Below, one piece after another: positions 48,620-57,778 of a stretch of 64,000 nucleotides of DNA. The notes under the pieces were generated by a model. The model made no database searches. It saw nothing but the letters and a program-made list of their open reading frames with translations, and had not been told where the DNA came from. This DNA comes from Bacillota bacterium. Lineage in GTDB: Bacteria; Bacillota; Clostridia; TANB77; UBA1234. The translations under genes were made by a program, and so were the position numbers. Numbering within the stretch: the stretch's first letter is position 1; each line of letters starts with the position of its first letter. Where the stretch lies: assembly GCA_016280725.1 (NCBI GenBank), contig JAEEHF010000085.1, positions 1 through 64,000 of the forward strand, read 5' to 3'.

Positions 48620-48714
48620 AATATACCTCGCGTCCATTAAAAAAATAACAATAAGTAAAAAGAGAAGAGGTAGATAATCTTTCGACTACCTACCTCTATT
48701 ATGGTGTTCCTTAA

Positions 48715-49137
48715 TTAAATCCCCTTCGGTGCAAGTAATGCATCCAAAGCTTTGACCCACCTCATACTCAGAGGAGTCTGTCGCTCAAGTGCTATAAACA
48801 CGCACGTAACTGTAGCATATGCTATTATAGATACAATCTTAGGAGTCATCTGTCCCCAATCAATTGCTCGGCGTCGATTAGCCTCTGCAATCTGGAGGTC
48901 GACTTTCTTGCGTTCGACAACCATCTTGTCATGCTTTTCAACTGCTTCGCAAAGATTTTTTACAGATTCGCTTCCGCGATTATATTCCGTAGTATCCACA
49001 TGAAAAGTGCTCAATGCTGCTACACCTTGTTGAATTTCCTCCTCCAAGAGCTGAGTTGTGTCATCTACTTCTATTACTACCTCCGGTTCTTTTCTATTAA
49101 ACCCCAAAACTTGAAGTAGTTTCCGATTAAATATCAT
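48715..49137 (-). CDS. C-terminally membrane-anchored cassette protein
   Basis: Encodes 140 residues. Charged, helical N-terminal 95 residues, then a membrane helix at about 100-118 (KIVSIIAYATVTCVFIAL). Own promoter with a leader hairpin AGAGGC/GCCTCT, and higher G+C than its neighbours. AAAGGAG before ATG. Function unknown. Confidence 0.75.
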   Translation of the reverse strand: MIFNRKLLQVLGFNRKEPEVVIEVDDTTQLLEEEIQQGVAALSTFHVDTTEYNRGSESVKNLCEAVEKHDKMVVERKKVDLQIAEANRRRAIDWGQMTPKIVSIIAYATVTCVFIALERQTPLSMRWVKALDALLAPKGI

Positions 49138-49179
49138 ACTCTTCTCCTTTCCAATAGAGGCACACCGTATGCCTCTCCT

Positions 49180-49205
49180 AATTAGAGATAAGTATTTTAT
49201 GCGGA
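49180..49205 (-). promoter_or_regulatory. Phage-type promoter for the 48715 gene
   Basis: TCCGCA (49200-49205), 14 bases with AC, CTAATT (49180-49185), AGG. A leader hairpin follows at once. Confidence 0.65.
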
Positions 49206-49532
49206 CTACTCTACATCAGTACTATTAGAACTGTTATCACAAGAAAACGGCACAATTACTTGAGTCTGTTTCTTATAAACATCGAGATAGCATCGATTCT
49301 TAGCAGCATGATATGTGAATTCAAAATATAAACCATCGCCATCTCTAGGAACTCCGAATAATCCTTTAAAATTTTCTATTGCTTTACACTTCCAAGTAGT
49401 ATATACTTCAGATGCATGAATTCTGCCAAAATTTTTAATAAGATCTTCTTGGCTATTCCACCATTTAGCAATTGATGTAGCTGCAAGAACTTCAAACATT
49501 TTGTCAGTCATACCACCATATAAATCAGCCAT
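49206..49532 (-). CDS. Conserved phage protein, unknown function
   Basis: Encodes 108 residues. FKGLFGVPRDGDGLYFEFTY and RCYLDVYKKQ resemble a small alpha/beta family frequent in gut phages. Function unknown. AAGGAG before ATG. Confidence 0.7.
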   Translation of the reverse strand: MADLYGGMTDKMFEVLAATSIAKWWNSQEDLIKNFGRIHASEVYTTWKCKAIENFKGLFGVPRDGDGLYFEFTYHAAKNRCYLDVYKKQTQVIVPFSCDNSSNSTDVE

Positions 49533-49547
49533 AATATAATTCTCCTT

Positions 49548-51170
49548 TTATTTTTTACGTTTTTTATGAATATTTTTACCGCGTTCGATAAGATCATTAG
49601 TATAATCTATAATTTCTGGTGTAACACTTGATAATGCTGTGATAGCATCTTTATTTTTGACAGCGTTCATGGCTTGCATATAACGTTTGCCAGCGTCAAT
49701 CGCTGTTCTGGCATTTCCTATCGCATTACCCCATGTGCGCACATCATCAGTATCCACATCTTGCATGACTTTATTACGAACGCTGTTTTTAACTTTTTCG
49801 CTAGCAGCTTGTTTAGCTTTAGAAGTTTTGTCACGAATAGTATCGCTTGGTTTTTTACTTCCATTTTGATTTGCTGATGAAGTATTCGGTATTTCAGGAT
49901 TATTAGTATTCTTAGAAGATTTTCCCGTTCCCATTTTATACAATGCGTAGCCTGTACCAGCAGCAAGTGCAGCACCAGCTGCTACTTTACCAGCTTTTCT
50001 AAGAGCTTGTTGCTTTTTAGTAAGACCCTTTTTAGTAGCACCTTTTGGATTTACTTGTTTATAACGTCTAGCTTCCATAGTATAATATGGTACTTTTTTA
50101 GCACTACCAAGTGTTAAAGCACCACCTGCAACTAAAGCAGCAGGGACGAGAGCGCGCGTCTTAGGATTTTGATATAAGGCGTATGCACCAGCCGCAGTTG
50201 CAGCAGCTTTAGCAGCAGTTCCTACCATAGCCCAATTGCGACGATTTTTAGATACTATTTGTCTACCAATATTAATTTCTCGTTGACTCAAATCAGCACG
50301 TTTACGATCAGAACGAGTTTGAACACGTCTAATTCGTTTATCAAGTCGTTCATTTTTCTCAGGATCTCTGTTCTTTTCCTGAGCTCGTTGGAGGCGATTT
50401 ATCTTGTAATATTTTCGTGCATCTTGAACAGCATATCGACGTTTTCCAGCAGCATTAAGAGTACCATCTGGATTCTGATAACGTCTTACACCCCATTTCA
50501 TTCCTTTGATACCATGATGCATTAATGAAGCAGTATAGGATGGCTTTATATCAAAATATAATTCCGAATGTTTAACACGTTTGTTTCTTTGCTTAGTATT
50601 TTTTCTAACTACATGTTTTCCATAGGCATTTTGTATACCCGCAGAAACTTGACCTATTTTTCGTCCAGTAGCTTTACCAATAGCTCCGCCTGCTTTTCCA
50701 CCTAAATCTATAGCAATATCATTCATATCATTATCAAGTATATAATCGTCATTTATATATTTATTAAAATCTTTAGCTTTGTTTGATATCTTCTTCGTGT
50801 TTACTTTTTTAGCGATCTTTTTCGCATTATCATGAACTCCGGTTTTTCTTGAAACTTTTTCAGCAAAATCGCGAGGTTTTTTAGTAGCTTCATAAGTTTT
50901 AGCTCTTGCTTTTGCAGTAGATTTAGTTATAGCATCACTACTCTTACTCGCAACTCTATCTCTATTATTATATAAAAATGAACCAGAAATAGACCCAATA
51001 ACTTTTCCTATTGCTTCTCCACGACGTTCGTGAGAAGATATAATACGTTGTCGTCCTTCAGCAGTTAAAGACCCATCCGAATTCTGATAACGTCTTACAC
51101 CCCATTTCTGTCCTTTAATACCATGGTGAGATAAATATAAATCGTCTCGGTATGAAGGTAGGTACTCCAT
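49548..51170 (-). CDS. Double-tagged large basic protein
   Basis: Encodes 540 residues. First tag SHHGIKGQKWGVRRYQN at about 13-29 behind MEYLPSYRDDLYL. A basic Ala/Lys region follows, with a Gly-zipper-like stretch IAIDLGGKAGGAIGKATG. Second tag MHHGIKGMKWGVRRYQN near 218 behind ELYFDIKPSYTASL, then an Ala/Gly-rich hydrophobic stretch (AAKAAATAAGAYALY, ALVAGGALTLG, AAGAALAAGTGYALY) and a Lys-rich end. It looks like two tagged proteins fused. Small-residue hydrophobic helices suggest membrane insertion or virion packing. AGGAGG before ATG. Confidence 0.75.
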   Translation of the reverse strand: MEYLPSYRDDLYLSHHGIKGQKWGVRRYQNSDGSLTAEGRQRIISSHERRGEAIGKVIGSISGSFLYNNRDRVASKSSDAITKSTAKARAKTYEATKKPRDFAEKVSRKTGVHDNAKKIAKKVNTKKISNKAKDFNKYINDDYILDNDMNDIAIDLGGKAGGAIGKATGRKIGQVSAGIQNAYGKHVVRKNTKQRNKRVKHSELYFDIKPSYTASLMHHGIKGMKWGVRRYQNPDGTLNAAGKRRYAVQDARKYYKINRLQRAQEKNRDPEKNERLDKRIRRVQTRSDRKRADLSQREINIGRQIVSKNRRNWAMVGTAAKAAATAAGAYALYQNPKTRALVPAALVAGGALTLGSAKKVPYYTMEARRYKQVNPKGATKKGLTKKQQALRKAGKVAAGAALAAGTGYALYKMGTGKSSKNTNNPEIPNTSSANQNGSKKPSDTIRDKTSKAKQAASEKVKNSVRNKVMQDVDTDDVRTWGNAIGNARTAIDAGKRYMQAMNAVKNKDAITALSSVTPEIIDYTNDLIERGKNIHKKRKK

Positions 51171-51189
51171 AACTACCTCCTAAAATATG

Positions 51190-51402
51190 TTAGTTGTTAC
51201 TATTCTGTTTATTATAATTACTAGTGCTAATGCCCAGAAGAGCTCCAAGAAATGCGTCAATTGCTGTAATAGTACCAACAATTTGCGTACTATACGGCAG
51301 ACCCCAAATACTTGCAAGAGCAAAATATAAAGTGCCAAGTGCAGGAAGTACAATCATTGCAATCCATTTAAGTGCATTGTATGTTTTATCGTCAAAAATC
51401 AT
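51190..51402 (-). CDS. Phage holin (two-helix)
   Basis: Encodes 70 residues. Two membrane helices (about 10-30, ALKWIAMIVLPALGTLYFAL, and 38-58, QIVGTITAIDAFLGALLGIS) with GLPY between them match the small Dp-1/r1t-type holin family. It would time lysis with the endolysin at 53900. GGAG before ATG. Confidence 0.88.
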   Translation of the reverse strand: MIFDDKTYNALKWIAMIVLPALGTLYFALASIWGLPYSTQIVGTITAIDAFLGALLGISTSNYNKQNSNN

Positions 51403-51416
51403 ATTTTCTCCAATCG

Positions 51417-52310
51417 TTAATAATTATATAATCCCAATGCATATCGTCCGATGGTTGTTATTTTAGATTTATAAACATCGCGCATAGTAGTCTTTTTTAT
51501 TCCGCTTAAAATATAAGAAGACGGATCGAATACTATAACCGGTGAATTAGATGGTAGCGGATGATTTATAGCATCATTAATATCTAGCAACGCACCATAT
51601 CCATCTTTTGTAAGTCTCGTAAATAGTTTAGCTCGTTGATTAACAACATCTTTATTTTGATTAGGTATAACACAATTTATCATATCATATATGGTATGTA
51701 AATCTTTATCAGTAGGTGTATATGTTTTATCATGCATTTTACTTAAAACATTATTGTATTTTTTATCGTTAGGAACATACATTTTTTTTAAATATGATCC
51801 TAGTCTATTTGGATCTCTAACAAAATTCATAAAATCTCTATCGTTAGCATATAAATAAGTTACAGCTTTTGCTCCAGAATCTTGTGAAGCAACTTTAATA
51901 TCGTTTGCTGCTTTGTTTTTAATAGCCCATTTGTATGTTTTACCAGTGCCTATAGAATTACCATTTTCGTCATAAAGAGGCTGAACGTTTTTATGGTTGA
52001 ATATAGCATTATATCTATCTTTATCTGCTTTAGTATAAGCAGCATAAAACATATCAGCGTTGTTAGTTCTTTGTGGATTTCGAGCTAATGTTTGTAACTC
52101 AGTTCCTTCTTTAATTACTTGGTCATAGTGTCGCTTATTATAACGACTATATTTTGCTTTTCGTGCTTTTTTTAAAGCCTTCCATTCTGTTTCTGTATAA
52201 TCGCCACCTTTTAGTGGATAAGGAGGTCCATTACGGGTCCCCCATTTTTGGCCAAGAATTCCATGATGCATTAAATATAAGTCGTCTCGCCAAGATGGTA
52301 AATACTCCAA
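51417..52310 (-). CDS. HHGILGQKWG-tagged protein
   Basis: Encodes 297 residues with a TTG start at 52310, supported by MEYLPSWRDDLYL matching the start of the 49548 protein. Tag MHHGILGQKWGTRNGPPYPL resembles the second tag of the kinase/acetyltransferase gene. Then a domain with ELQTLARNPQRTNNADMFYA (several Arg/Thr/Asn conserved-looking positions), IKVASQDSGAKAV and a late SPVIVFDPS. No family assigned; an enzyme acting in the host is possible. Confidence 0.75.
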   Translation of the reverse strand: MEYLPSWRDDLYLMHHGILGQKWGTRNGPPYPLKGGDYTETEWKALKKARKAKYSRYNKRHYDQVIKEGTELQTLARNPQRTNNADMFYAAYTKADKDRYNAIFNHKNVQPLYDENGNSIGTGKTYKWAIKNKAANDIKVASQDSGAKAVTYLYANDRDFMNFVRDPNRLGSYLKKMYVPNDKKYNNVLSKMHDKTYTPTDKDLHTIYDMINCVIPNQNKDVVNQRAKLFTRLTKDGYGALLDINDAINHPLPSNSPVIVFDPSSYILSGIKKTTMRDVYKSKITTIGRYALGLYNY

Positions 52311-52331
52311 TAGATACACCTCCTTTACTCT

Positions 52332-52357
52332 TATTAAAGAAAGTATAATTTTACGAA
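52332..52357 (-). promoter_or_regulatory. Phage-type promoter for the 51417 gene
   Basis: TTCGTA (52352-52357), 14-base spacer, TTAATA (52332-52337), AG. Upstream box overlaps the stop codon of the 52351 gene. Confidence 0.6.
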
Positions 52358-52509
52358 TTGGTTAAAGCGAGCAGTTCTTCTCTAGATAACTCATGAATAA
52401 TTCCGTTTTCTATCTTAAAACCGACAAAGCAGTCTTGATCGGAATCAGCATCAAGTCCTTCAGGCATTGGTCCAGGTTCGCCTACTGGACATTTTAAAAT
52501 ATCATTCAT
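52351..52509 (-). CDS. Small protein, 52 residues
   Basis: Short gene MNDILKCPVGEPGPMPEGLD... ending EELLALTNS. AAAGGA 11 bases upstream lies in a GGATCC/GGATC hairpin (about 52515-52535) that could mask translation. Acidic, Pro/Gly-rich start, no known family. Confidence 0.7.
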   Translation of the reverse strand: MNDILKCPVGEPGPMPEGLDADSDQDCFVGFKIENGIIHELSREELLALTNS

Positions 52510-52558
52510 ACTTTTTTAGATCCTTTGTTTTGGATCCGACGTGACCGTTGATTGTGGA

Positions 52559-53197
52559 TTAGTTTATACAATAAGTAATGTCAACGTATATTTGTCTTAT
52601 AATTCCTGCGTTGGGTAAATGATTATCCAATAATAATGTTCCGCCAGAGTTTGGTGCCCATAGAAGGTTTGCGACTCTATTCGCAAGACCATTAACAGCA
52701 GAACTGCATGCTGTTGCAGTAACTATCCATTTGGGAGCAGGTGAGCCATTTATCAACATCGTTCCTAATGTGGTTCTGGCATTGGTTGGAATATCTGCGG
52801 TTGCTTTTATATCAAAAATCACATTTATTATTTTCCCACATTTACGTGCTTTTAAATCAGTGTATTCATATCCTGAGTTTAAAGTGATGCTTACCGTTGG
52901 GTTAGTCACCGAATCCTGGAGAGATTTCAACTCACTCCCAATATTAGCCGCTCGTACATTAGTACCTAATATCAATGATCCGCCAGATGAAATTGGAGAG
53001 GTTACTTTATAAAGATGGCCACCATATAAAAGAAATTCCCCGATAGAATGAGCCGCTTGAGTTGGCGAAGTCTCTACTGTAGCTATATCGCCAGCCACTG
53101 CGTCAATCTTATCGAAATTATCGCTAACTGTAGTAAGATCTGCCGGATCGCCAACTTCCAATATTTCAAGATCTAAATTATCTGATTGATAGCTCAT
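52559..53197 (-). CDS. Tail appendage or baseplate-associated protein
   Basis: Encodes 212 residues. The start DNLDLEILEVGDPADLTTVS then NFDKIDAVAG is the usual phage appendage opening. A middle part AHSIGEFLLYGGHLYKVTSP matches the 53219 and 60232 proteins. Beta-rich C-terminus typical of fibre tips. AGGAGG before ATG. Probably a receptor-binding component. Confidence 0.75.
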   Translation of the reverse strand: MSYQSDNLDLEILEVGDPADLTTVSDNFDKIDAVAGDIATVETSPTQAAHSIGEFLLYGGHLYKVTSPISSGGSLILGTNVRAANIGSELKSLQDSVTNPTVSITLNSGYEYTDLKARKCGKIINVIFDIKATADIPTNARTTLGTMLINGSPAPKWIVTATACSSAVNGLANRVANLLWAPNSGGTLLLDNHLPNAGIIRQIYVDITYCIN

Positions 53198-53218
53198 TTA
53201 GCACCTCCTAAAATTACA

Positions 53219-53881
53219 TTAGATAATATACTCGTTTTCTCGTCCAATTACCCATAAGAGAGATATGTATGTATTCTCTATCGCGGATTGTGTTGTTGCA
53301 TAATTATATACGCGAAACAAACCAGAGGTATCAACCCTAAACACAAGGGCATGATCCATATTGTAATTCGGAACTATAGTAAACGAATCAAATGCGGGAC
53401 GATATGCCTGGGGTATCGTGGCGATATTCGTATAAGCTTGCGGTTGCAGAGACGTAAAAGACCTCGCCGTGATAACTGCTATGCGACCAAAAGTAGCTAA
53501 TTGACAGAGATCTGTATGCTCACTAGATAAGCTTAATGATACCGAATTCTGAAGAGCTTGAACAGAAGTATTTAGTGCTGTTATAGCTTGTTCAAGAGTT
53601 ATAGGAGTAGCATTAGAACCTGGCGTAATTGTTTCACCCGAAGCAATTGCTGAGGTAGCTTTATGAAGTACATTATCCAACATAAAGTAAGAACCTATAG
53701 CATGATTTGATTGAGCTGTATGACTCTCTATCATTGCTATGTTTTCTTGAGAAGTTTCCTGATCTTCTAGATACTGTCCATAAGCCTCGTCAATTATTTC
53801 ATTATTATCTTTATAAGTGGAAAAAATATGTTTGTCAGCGGCGGAAGGAACTTCTAGTCCTAAATTATCCGTCTTACTCAT
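53219..53881 (-). CDS. Tail appendage protein
   Basis: Encodes 220 residues. N-terminus KTDNLGLEVPSAADKHIFST then NNEIIDEAYG; a central block [20 protein letters not shown] then [18 protein letters not shown] is nearly identical to one in the 60232 fibre; the C-terminal domain differs. This suggests exchange of tip domains on a shared shaft. AGGAGG before ATG. Confidence 0.8.
   Translation of the reverse strand: MSKTDNLGLEVPSAADKHIFSTYKDNNEIIDEAYGQYLEDQETSQENIAMIESHTAQSNHAIGSYFMLDNVLHKATSAIASGETITPGSNATPITLEQAITALNTSVQALQNSVSLSLSSEHTDLCQLATFGRIAVITARSFTSLQPQAYTNIATIPQAYRPAFDSFTIVPNYNMDHALVFRVDTSGLFRVYNYATTQSAIENTYISLLWVIGRENEYII
53553..53757 (-). repeat. Dispersed coding repeat (copy 1) shared with 60646-60845
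   Basis: About 200 bases are highly similar, with only scattered differences, to 60646-60845, encoding the shared shaft segment of two tail proteins. Suitable for homologous exchange of tip domains. Confidence 0.85.
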
Positions 53882-53899
53882 ATAAGACCTCCTAAAATA

Positions 53900-55945
53900 C
53901 TATTTAGTAATCAAGCCCTTATTAATAGCATCCTGTAAGGCCTTAACGGATTCACGACCAAAATATCCATCTACTTCTAATGTATAGCCAAGACTGTTAA
54001 GATACGTCTGGAATTTCCTAGAAGTATCGGGGCCCCAGTATCCATCTACACCAGATCCGACTTTTCTTTGAATTGCCTTGACTAATTCTGATCCACCAGA
54101 TCCATACTCTACATTAGACATACCCCAATGATAATCCTTACTATCGGGATCTTGACCACTAATGATCCCATCTTCAGTAGTTCCAAATATATGCTGAAGG
54201 TCTATAATGGTATTCCATCCGCCAATACCGTCAACATCCAACTTTCCACCATCACGATTATTCTTTGGAGTAGTATCTACAGAAGGTATAATTCGTCCAT
54301 CGTAAGGAATATAATCAGGTCTTAGCACATATGCTACATTACCCATCTGTCGATATTTTTCTTGAACAGCATTACCGACATTGCCTTCAATTGTAGTAAA
54401 ACCGTAACCGTCAAATGAACCAGTTGCAAAACCTATATGATCAGTTGCATTATCCCAGTTCCAGTTGAATATAATAACATCACCATACTGAACATCGTAA
54501 ATATCATCAATGGCGTATTTACGAGCACCACCGTTCAAAGCGATGTCGGTATTCTGAGTTGGGAATCCATCCATCTCAACTCCACCAAAATATAAACAAT
54601 AGCTAGCAAACATGCAGCACCAGAATATTTCATTAGATGGACCAGCTAACCAATCCTCTCCAGTCAACTCAGCAAGCCATCGTCCAAATAAACTGCCAGG
54701 TTCGGGATCGTCTGGAGCATAATATCCAAGATACTTATAAGCAACTGCTATAACATCTTCCGCTCGTCCTGTAACATTTGGTATTGGCTCAGGCTCTGAA
54801 TCTTTTTCTGGTATCCCATTCCAACCAGTAATATCAACAGGATTATTAGGATCATCAAGCCATATACGAATTGCTTCAAGACGCTTGCCACGTCCTGTTG
54901 TGCCGCATATTTCACCTTCCCCAACAGGTTCGGTCCATCCATAACTTTCTATATGACCCTGATACCTAAGTTTAAGGCCAGTAGTATTTCCAGTTGTAAC
55001 TATTTTAATTGCTTCAAGACGCAGTCCTTGCCCTGTTGTTCCACAAATATCATCGGTTTTGACATCAGTATAGTCTTTCCAACCAATGTTTTGAATATGT
55101 GTGGATACATTTAAACCAGCAATTGTTGAAGGAAGTTTAAATCTTAGAGCTTCCATACGGGTTGAATATCCAGCAGTTCCAGCTGCTTGACCATCTTTTA
55201 CCCAATCCATCCAACCAGTATTTTGACAATGAGCTTGATATGAAAAATTGCTTTCTCGTAAAATATCGCCGGGATTCTGAACTGGATTTGAACGAATAAT
55301 TGGTTCTGGCTCAACTATACCATTAATTTTTGATGGATAATCTATTCGACAAAAATTAAAATCAGTATAATTTCCGCCAACATCATCGTATGCTACATCA
55401 CCAGTAAACGGATCCATGCATCCTTTTTGCCACATACCAATATCGCCGACACCTGATGGCCAATTAGGTCCCCAACAAGCAATCCAATCAGCGTACTTTA
55501 ATAATCGATCCGGATTCATACTGTTGAGCCATGCACTTTTTCCAGTATATAATCCACTAAACTTATCAATATCATTTAGTTTGTCGCAAAAAGCCTCGAT
55601 AACATTAGTTAATGCATTAGATCCTATACTAAGCTGATAACCATCTTCAACATCCATATAACATGGTAAATCAAAGAATTTATCACCTATAAGATCAGCA
55701 AAGTGCTCAGCATCTTTTATAGCTTCATATTCAGATGTAACAGTTGTGTAATAATAAAAACCTATATGAATACCAGCATTTACTGCATCATTATAATGAG
55801 TTTCAAGCCATGAGTCTCTATAACGACCACCCTCATTACCACCAGCTTTTATTATAACACCCCATAAACCATGGCGAGATTTCCAGTATTCGAAATCCAC
55901 AGATTGATCATACTTAGAAATATCAATAAGCAGTTTATCTTCCAT
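53900..55945 (-). CDS. Multidomain endolysin: GH25, ChW repeats, CHAP, peptidoglycan binding
   Basis: Encodes 681 residues. Residues 1-205: GH25 muramidase with DISKYDQSVDFEYW and the catalytic-type YMDVEDG (Asp 98, Glu 100). About 225-375: three ChW-type repeats (NTGWMDWVKDGQAAGTAG, NIGWKDY..CGTTGQGLRLEAI, SYGWTE..CGTTGRGKRLEAI), typical of clostridial cell walls. About 395-550: CHAP-type amidase with FWCCMFASYC (Cys 443) and DHIGFATG. About 620-681: PGRP/PG_binding_1-type repeat (VDGYWGPDTSRKFQTYLNSL). A two-catalytic-domain lysin is unusually elaborate; it may also be virion-bound. AAAGGA before ATG. Confidence 0.92.
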   Translation of the reverse strand: MEDKLLIDISKYDQSVDFEYWKSRHGLWGVIIKAGGNEGGRYRDSWLETHYNDAVNAGIHIGFYYYTTVTSEYEAIKDAEHFADLIGDKFFDLPCYMDVEDGYQLSIGSNALTNVIEAFCDKLNDIDKFSGLYTGKSAWLNSMNPDRLLKYADWIACWGPNWPSGVGDIGMWQKGCMDPFTGDVAYDDVGGNYTDFNFCRIDYPSKINGIVEPEPIIRSNPVQNPGDILRESNFSYQAHCQNTGWMDWVKDGQAAGTAGYSTRMEALRFKLPSTIAGLNVSTHIQNIGWKDYTDVKTDDICGTTGQGLRLEAIKIVTTGNTTGLKLRYQGHIESYGWTEPVGEGEICGTTGRGKRLEAIRIWLDDPNNPVDITGWNGIPEKDSEPEPIPNVTGRAEDVIAVAYKYLGYYAPDDPEPGSLFGRWLAELTGEDWLAGPSNEIFWCCMFASYCLYFGGVEMDGFPTQNTDIALNGGARKYAIDDIYDVQYGDVIIFNWNWDNATDHIGFATGSFDGYGFTTIEGNVGNAVQEKYRQMGNVAYVLRPDYIPYDGRIIPSVDTTPKNNRDGGKLDVDGIGGWNTIIDLQHIFGTTEDGIISGQDPDSKDYHWGMSNVEYGSGGSELVKAIQRKVGSGVDGYWGPDTSRKFQTYLNSLGYTLEVDGYFGRESVKALQDAINKGLITK

Positions 55946-55966
55946 GGCAATCCTTTCAATTGTAGA

Positions 55967-56152
55967 TTAGTCGTCACGTTTTTTAGTCTCTTTACGTTTC
56001 TTCTTTCGACCGTTATCAATGATTCGCTGAACCCTAGCCTTAGCTTCTTCGATACTCGATTCACTGGGTTTTATATCAACTAAATTTTTTCTACGACGAA
56101 TAGAATCTACAAGTTTACTATTACCAACTAGTGTTGAAATATTCTCAATCAT
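55967..56152 (-). CDS. Small basic protein
   Basis: Encodes 61 residues from ATG at 56152 (GGAGG upstream). Very basic, helical, ending GRKKKRKETKKRDD. Function unknown. Confidence 0.65.
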   Translation of the reverse strand: MIENISTLVGNSKLVDSIRRRKNLVDIKPSESSIEEAKARVQRIIDNGRKKKRKETKKRDD

Positions 56153-56197
56153 CTTTGAAAACCTCCAAAAAACTTCCATTTTGAATTTTGTACTTCA

Positions 56198-56650
56198 TTA
56201 AATTTTGTTAATCCAAATAGCATCTATAGTAGAACCGCTAGTGAACATTGCAGCTCCTTCTATATCACTAGTGTGAACAGCATTCATCCACTGCCCACCC
56301 ATAACATGAACAGAAAAAGTATAACCAGCGCCAACGAGTTCTATACCAGTAATATTAGTTCCATCACCAAGATCTGAATCAAAACCAATGTCATAAGGAA
56401 GCCACTTGCCGCGCCGATTACGAACTCTAGCTTTGGAAATTCCATCGCATTCAATCTTAAAGCCGAGCATAGGAAGACCAATAATGCCTGCGTGGTCAAC
56501 GAATGAACCATCATCAGCATCTAAACCAATCATGCCTACGCCCCAACCGTTTTGCGTTTTAGCAACATAGTGCGGTTCTTTCGATTCAGTATTTACTTTC
56601 TTAGTGACATCAGTATCCTTATTATTTTTTACAGTCTCGAGATCCATCAT
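56198..56650 (-). CDS. Cell-wall-binding-type domain protein
   Basis: Encodes 150 residues. After a polar N-terminus, WGVGMIGLDADDGSFVDHAG, GLPMLGFKI, FSVHVMGGQWMN and TIDAIWIN follow the pattern of repeats found at the ends of clostridial phage lysins (VHVKGGxWLP..GYAGIxGxPIDAIxI). It probably binds the cell wall, perhaps aiding the nearby endolysin. GGGG before ATG. Confidence 0.65.
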   Translation of the reverse strand: MMDLETVKNNKDTDVTKKVNTESKEPHYVAKTQNGWGVGMIGLDADDGSFVDHAGIIGLPMLGFKIECDGISKARVRNRRGKWLPYDIGFDSDLGDGTNITGIELVGAGYTFSVHVMGGQWMNAVHTSDIEGAAMFTSGSTIDAIWINKI

Positions 56651-56747
56651 AATCCCCTTTCAATAGATTAATATGTTCAACCCATATGTTGAGTAAAATA
56701 TTCATTTTTAAATAGGGTGACCACAATAATAGTAGTCACCCAAAATA

Positions 56748-57098
56748 TTAAATTTCTTTTATTTCAAGACGCTCGATACGTTCTAAATATTCTGATACAA
56801 AACCATTATTACCTACTAATTCAGTATAACGTTCATATAAATTCATAATAGAGGAAAATTCTTCAGAAGTAATCCATCCTCGTCGTAAACATTTTTCACA
56901 ACTATATACGATATTGATTCGCATATCAGCTTTGGTAGCATTACTAATAGTATCTAACTTTTTATCAAGTTGATCGCGCCATTGTTTACTATCATTTTGA
57001 TAATCTTTTAATTTATCAAGAGCCATCTTAACTATCCAACCTATAATACCGGTAAGTATAGTTTGAATAATCATTTCGATTGGAATAGCCACTTGCAT
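56748..57098 (-). CDS. Membrane-anchored helical protein, possible lysis accessory
   Basis: Encodes 116 residues. N-terminal membrane helix (about 4-24, IPIEMIIQTILTGIIGWIV), a coiled-coil-like middle and a C-terminus with CEKCLRRGWITSEEFSSIMN. Family recurrent in gut phages near lysis genes; may be a holin-like or spanin-like accessory, unproven. No clear ribosome site. Confidence 0.65.
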   Translation of the reverse strand: MQVAIPIEMIIQTILTGIIGWIVKMALDKLKDYQNDSKQWRDQLDKKLDTISNATKADMRINIVYSCEKCLRRGWITSEEFSSIMNLYERYTELVGNNGFVSEYLERIERLEIKEI

Positions 57099-57101
57099 AC
57101 T

Positions 57102-57506
57102 TTAAGCTACCCGTCCGATATATAAGAGCGGGTTCGCGCCAATAGTTATTTCAGTAGTACCGGTATTAATAACTGTAATCGCACCCCCGTTGCAACAACA
57201 AGTATTAACAGAGGTTACTCGATTAACACTATTTAAATCACCAGCAGTAGTAGTTTGAGAAATCATAGTTGTTTCAAGAAGTGGTGCTCCGTCAAATACA
57301 ACAGCTATTTGTGCAGCTCCCGGAGCAGTGGCGCCAATATTAGCACCGCAGTGAACGTTATAAATAGCATTCCTACACCTAAGTCTAACTACTCCAGAAT
57401 TCGGACGAAAACACTCAGCATTACCAGTATGTGAAACTATAGTATCGAAGGTAGCTGACTGACCCGGAGCAAGTGTCTGGGCTACAGAATTGGATAAAAC
57501 GATCAT
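57102..57506 (-). CDS. Small beta-rich virion-type protein
   Basis: Encodes 134 residues, Gly/Ala/Thr/Val-rich beta sandwich-like sequence with VNTCCCNGGAITVINTGTTE. The style is that of exposed virion or head-decoration proteins. GGAGG before ATG. Function inferred only from composition and position. Confidence 0.6.
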   Translation of the reverse strand: MIVLSNSVAQTLAPGQSATFDTIVSHTGNAECFRPNSGVVRLRCRNAIYNVHCGANIGATAPGAAQIAVVFDGAPLLETTMISQTTTAGDLNSVNRVTSVNTCCCNGGAITVINTGTTEITIGANPLLYIGRVA

Positions 57507-57578
57507 CGTTTACCTCCAAAATATAAATTTTTTATTCAAGTTTTTACGAAAAATCCCACTGGGAAAATTTTCAGTTTA

Positions 57579-57677
57579 GAAAAAATAGATAGGCCCGCCG
57601 AGTAGCCACTACACTCCAGAAGCCTTGCGAGAACTTCTATCTTTATGGGCATCCGCGATTTACGCATTTACCTATCT
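57579..57677 (-). ncRNA. Predicted structured RNA with terminator
   Basis: AGATAGG (57671-57677) pairs with CCTATCT (57587-57593), enclosing hairpins AGAAG/CTTCT and GAGTGTAG/CTACTC, then tail ATTTTTTC. GGCGGG lies just before the closing arm, as in the other RNAs of this set. No promoter seen, so it may be processed from the upstream transcript. Confidence 0.5.
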
Positions 57678-57698
57678 TCCATTTTGAATTATTTCAAA

Positions 57699-57758
57699 AA
57701 GTTCTAGCCTAGCTCACACGGATGGGAACTTAAGCACATTTAAACTAAGCTAGAACTT
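57699..57758 (-). terminator. Terminator of the 57779 gene
   Basis: AAGTTCTAGC (57749-57758) pairs with GCTAGAACTT (57699-57708), followed by TTTTTG. The loop is 40 bases. Confidence 0.6.
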
Positions 57759-57778
57759 AGAATATTCGATCTATTTAC

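Noticed and set aside
51417-52310. ADP-ribosyltransferase call for the tagged 297-residue protein
   Set aside because: No convincing R-S-E or H-Y-E motif set; left as unknown.
57102-57506. BclA/C1q-type spore or collagen-tip domain
   Set aside because: Composition is similar but no diagnostic motif is visible; kept as a generic virion-type protein.
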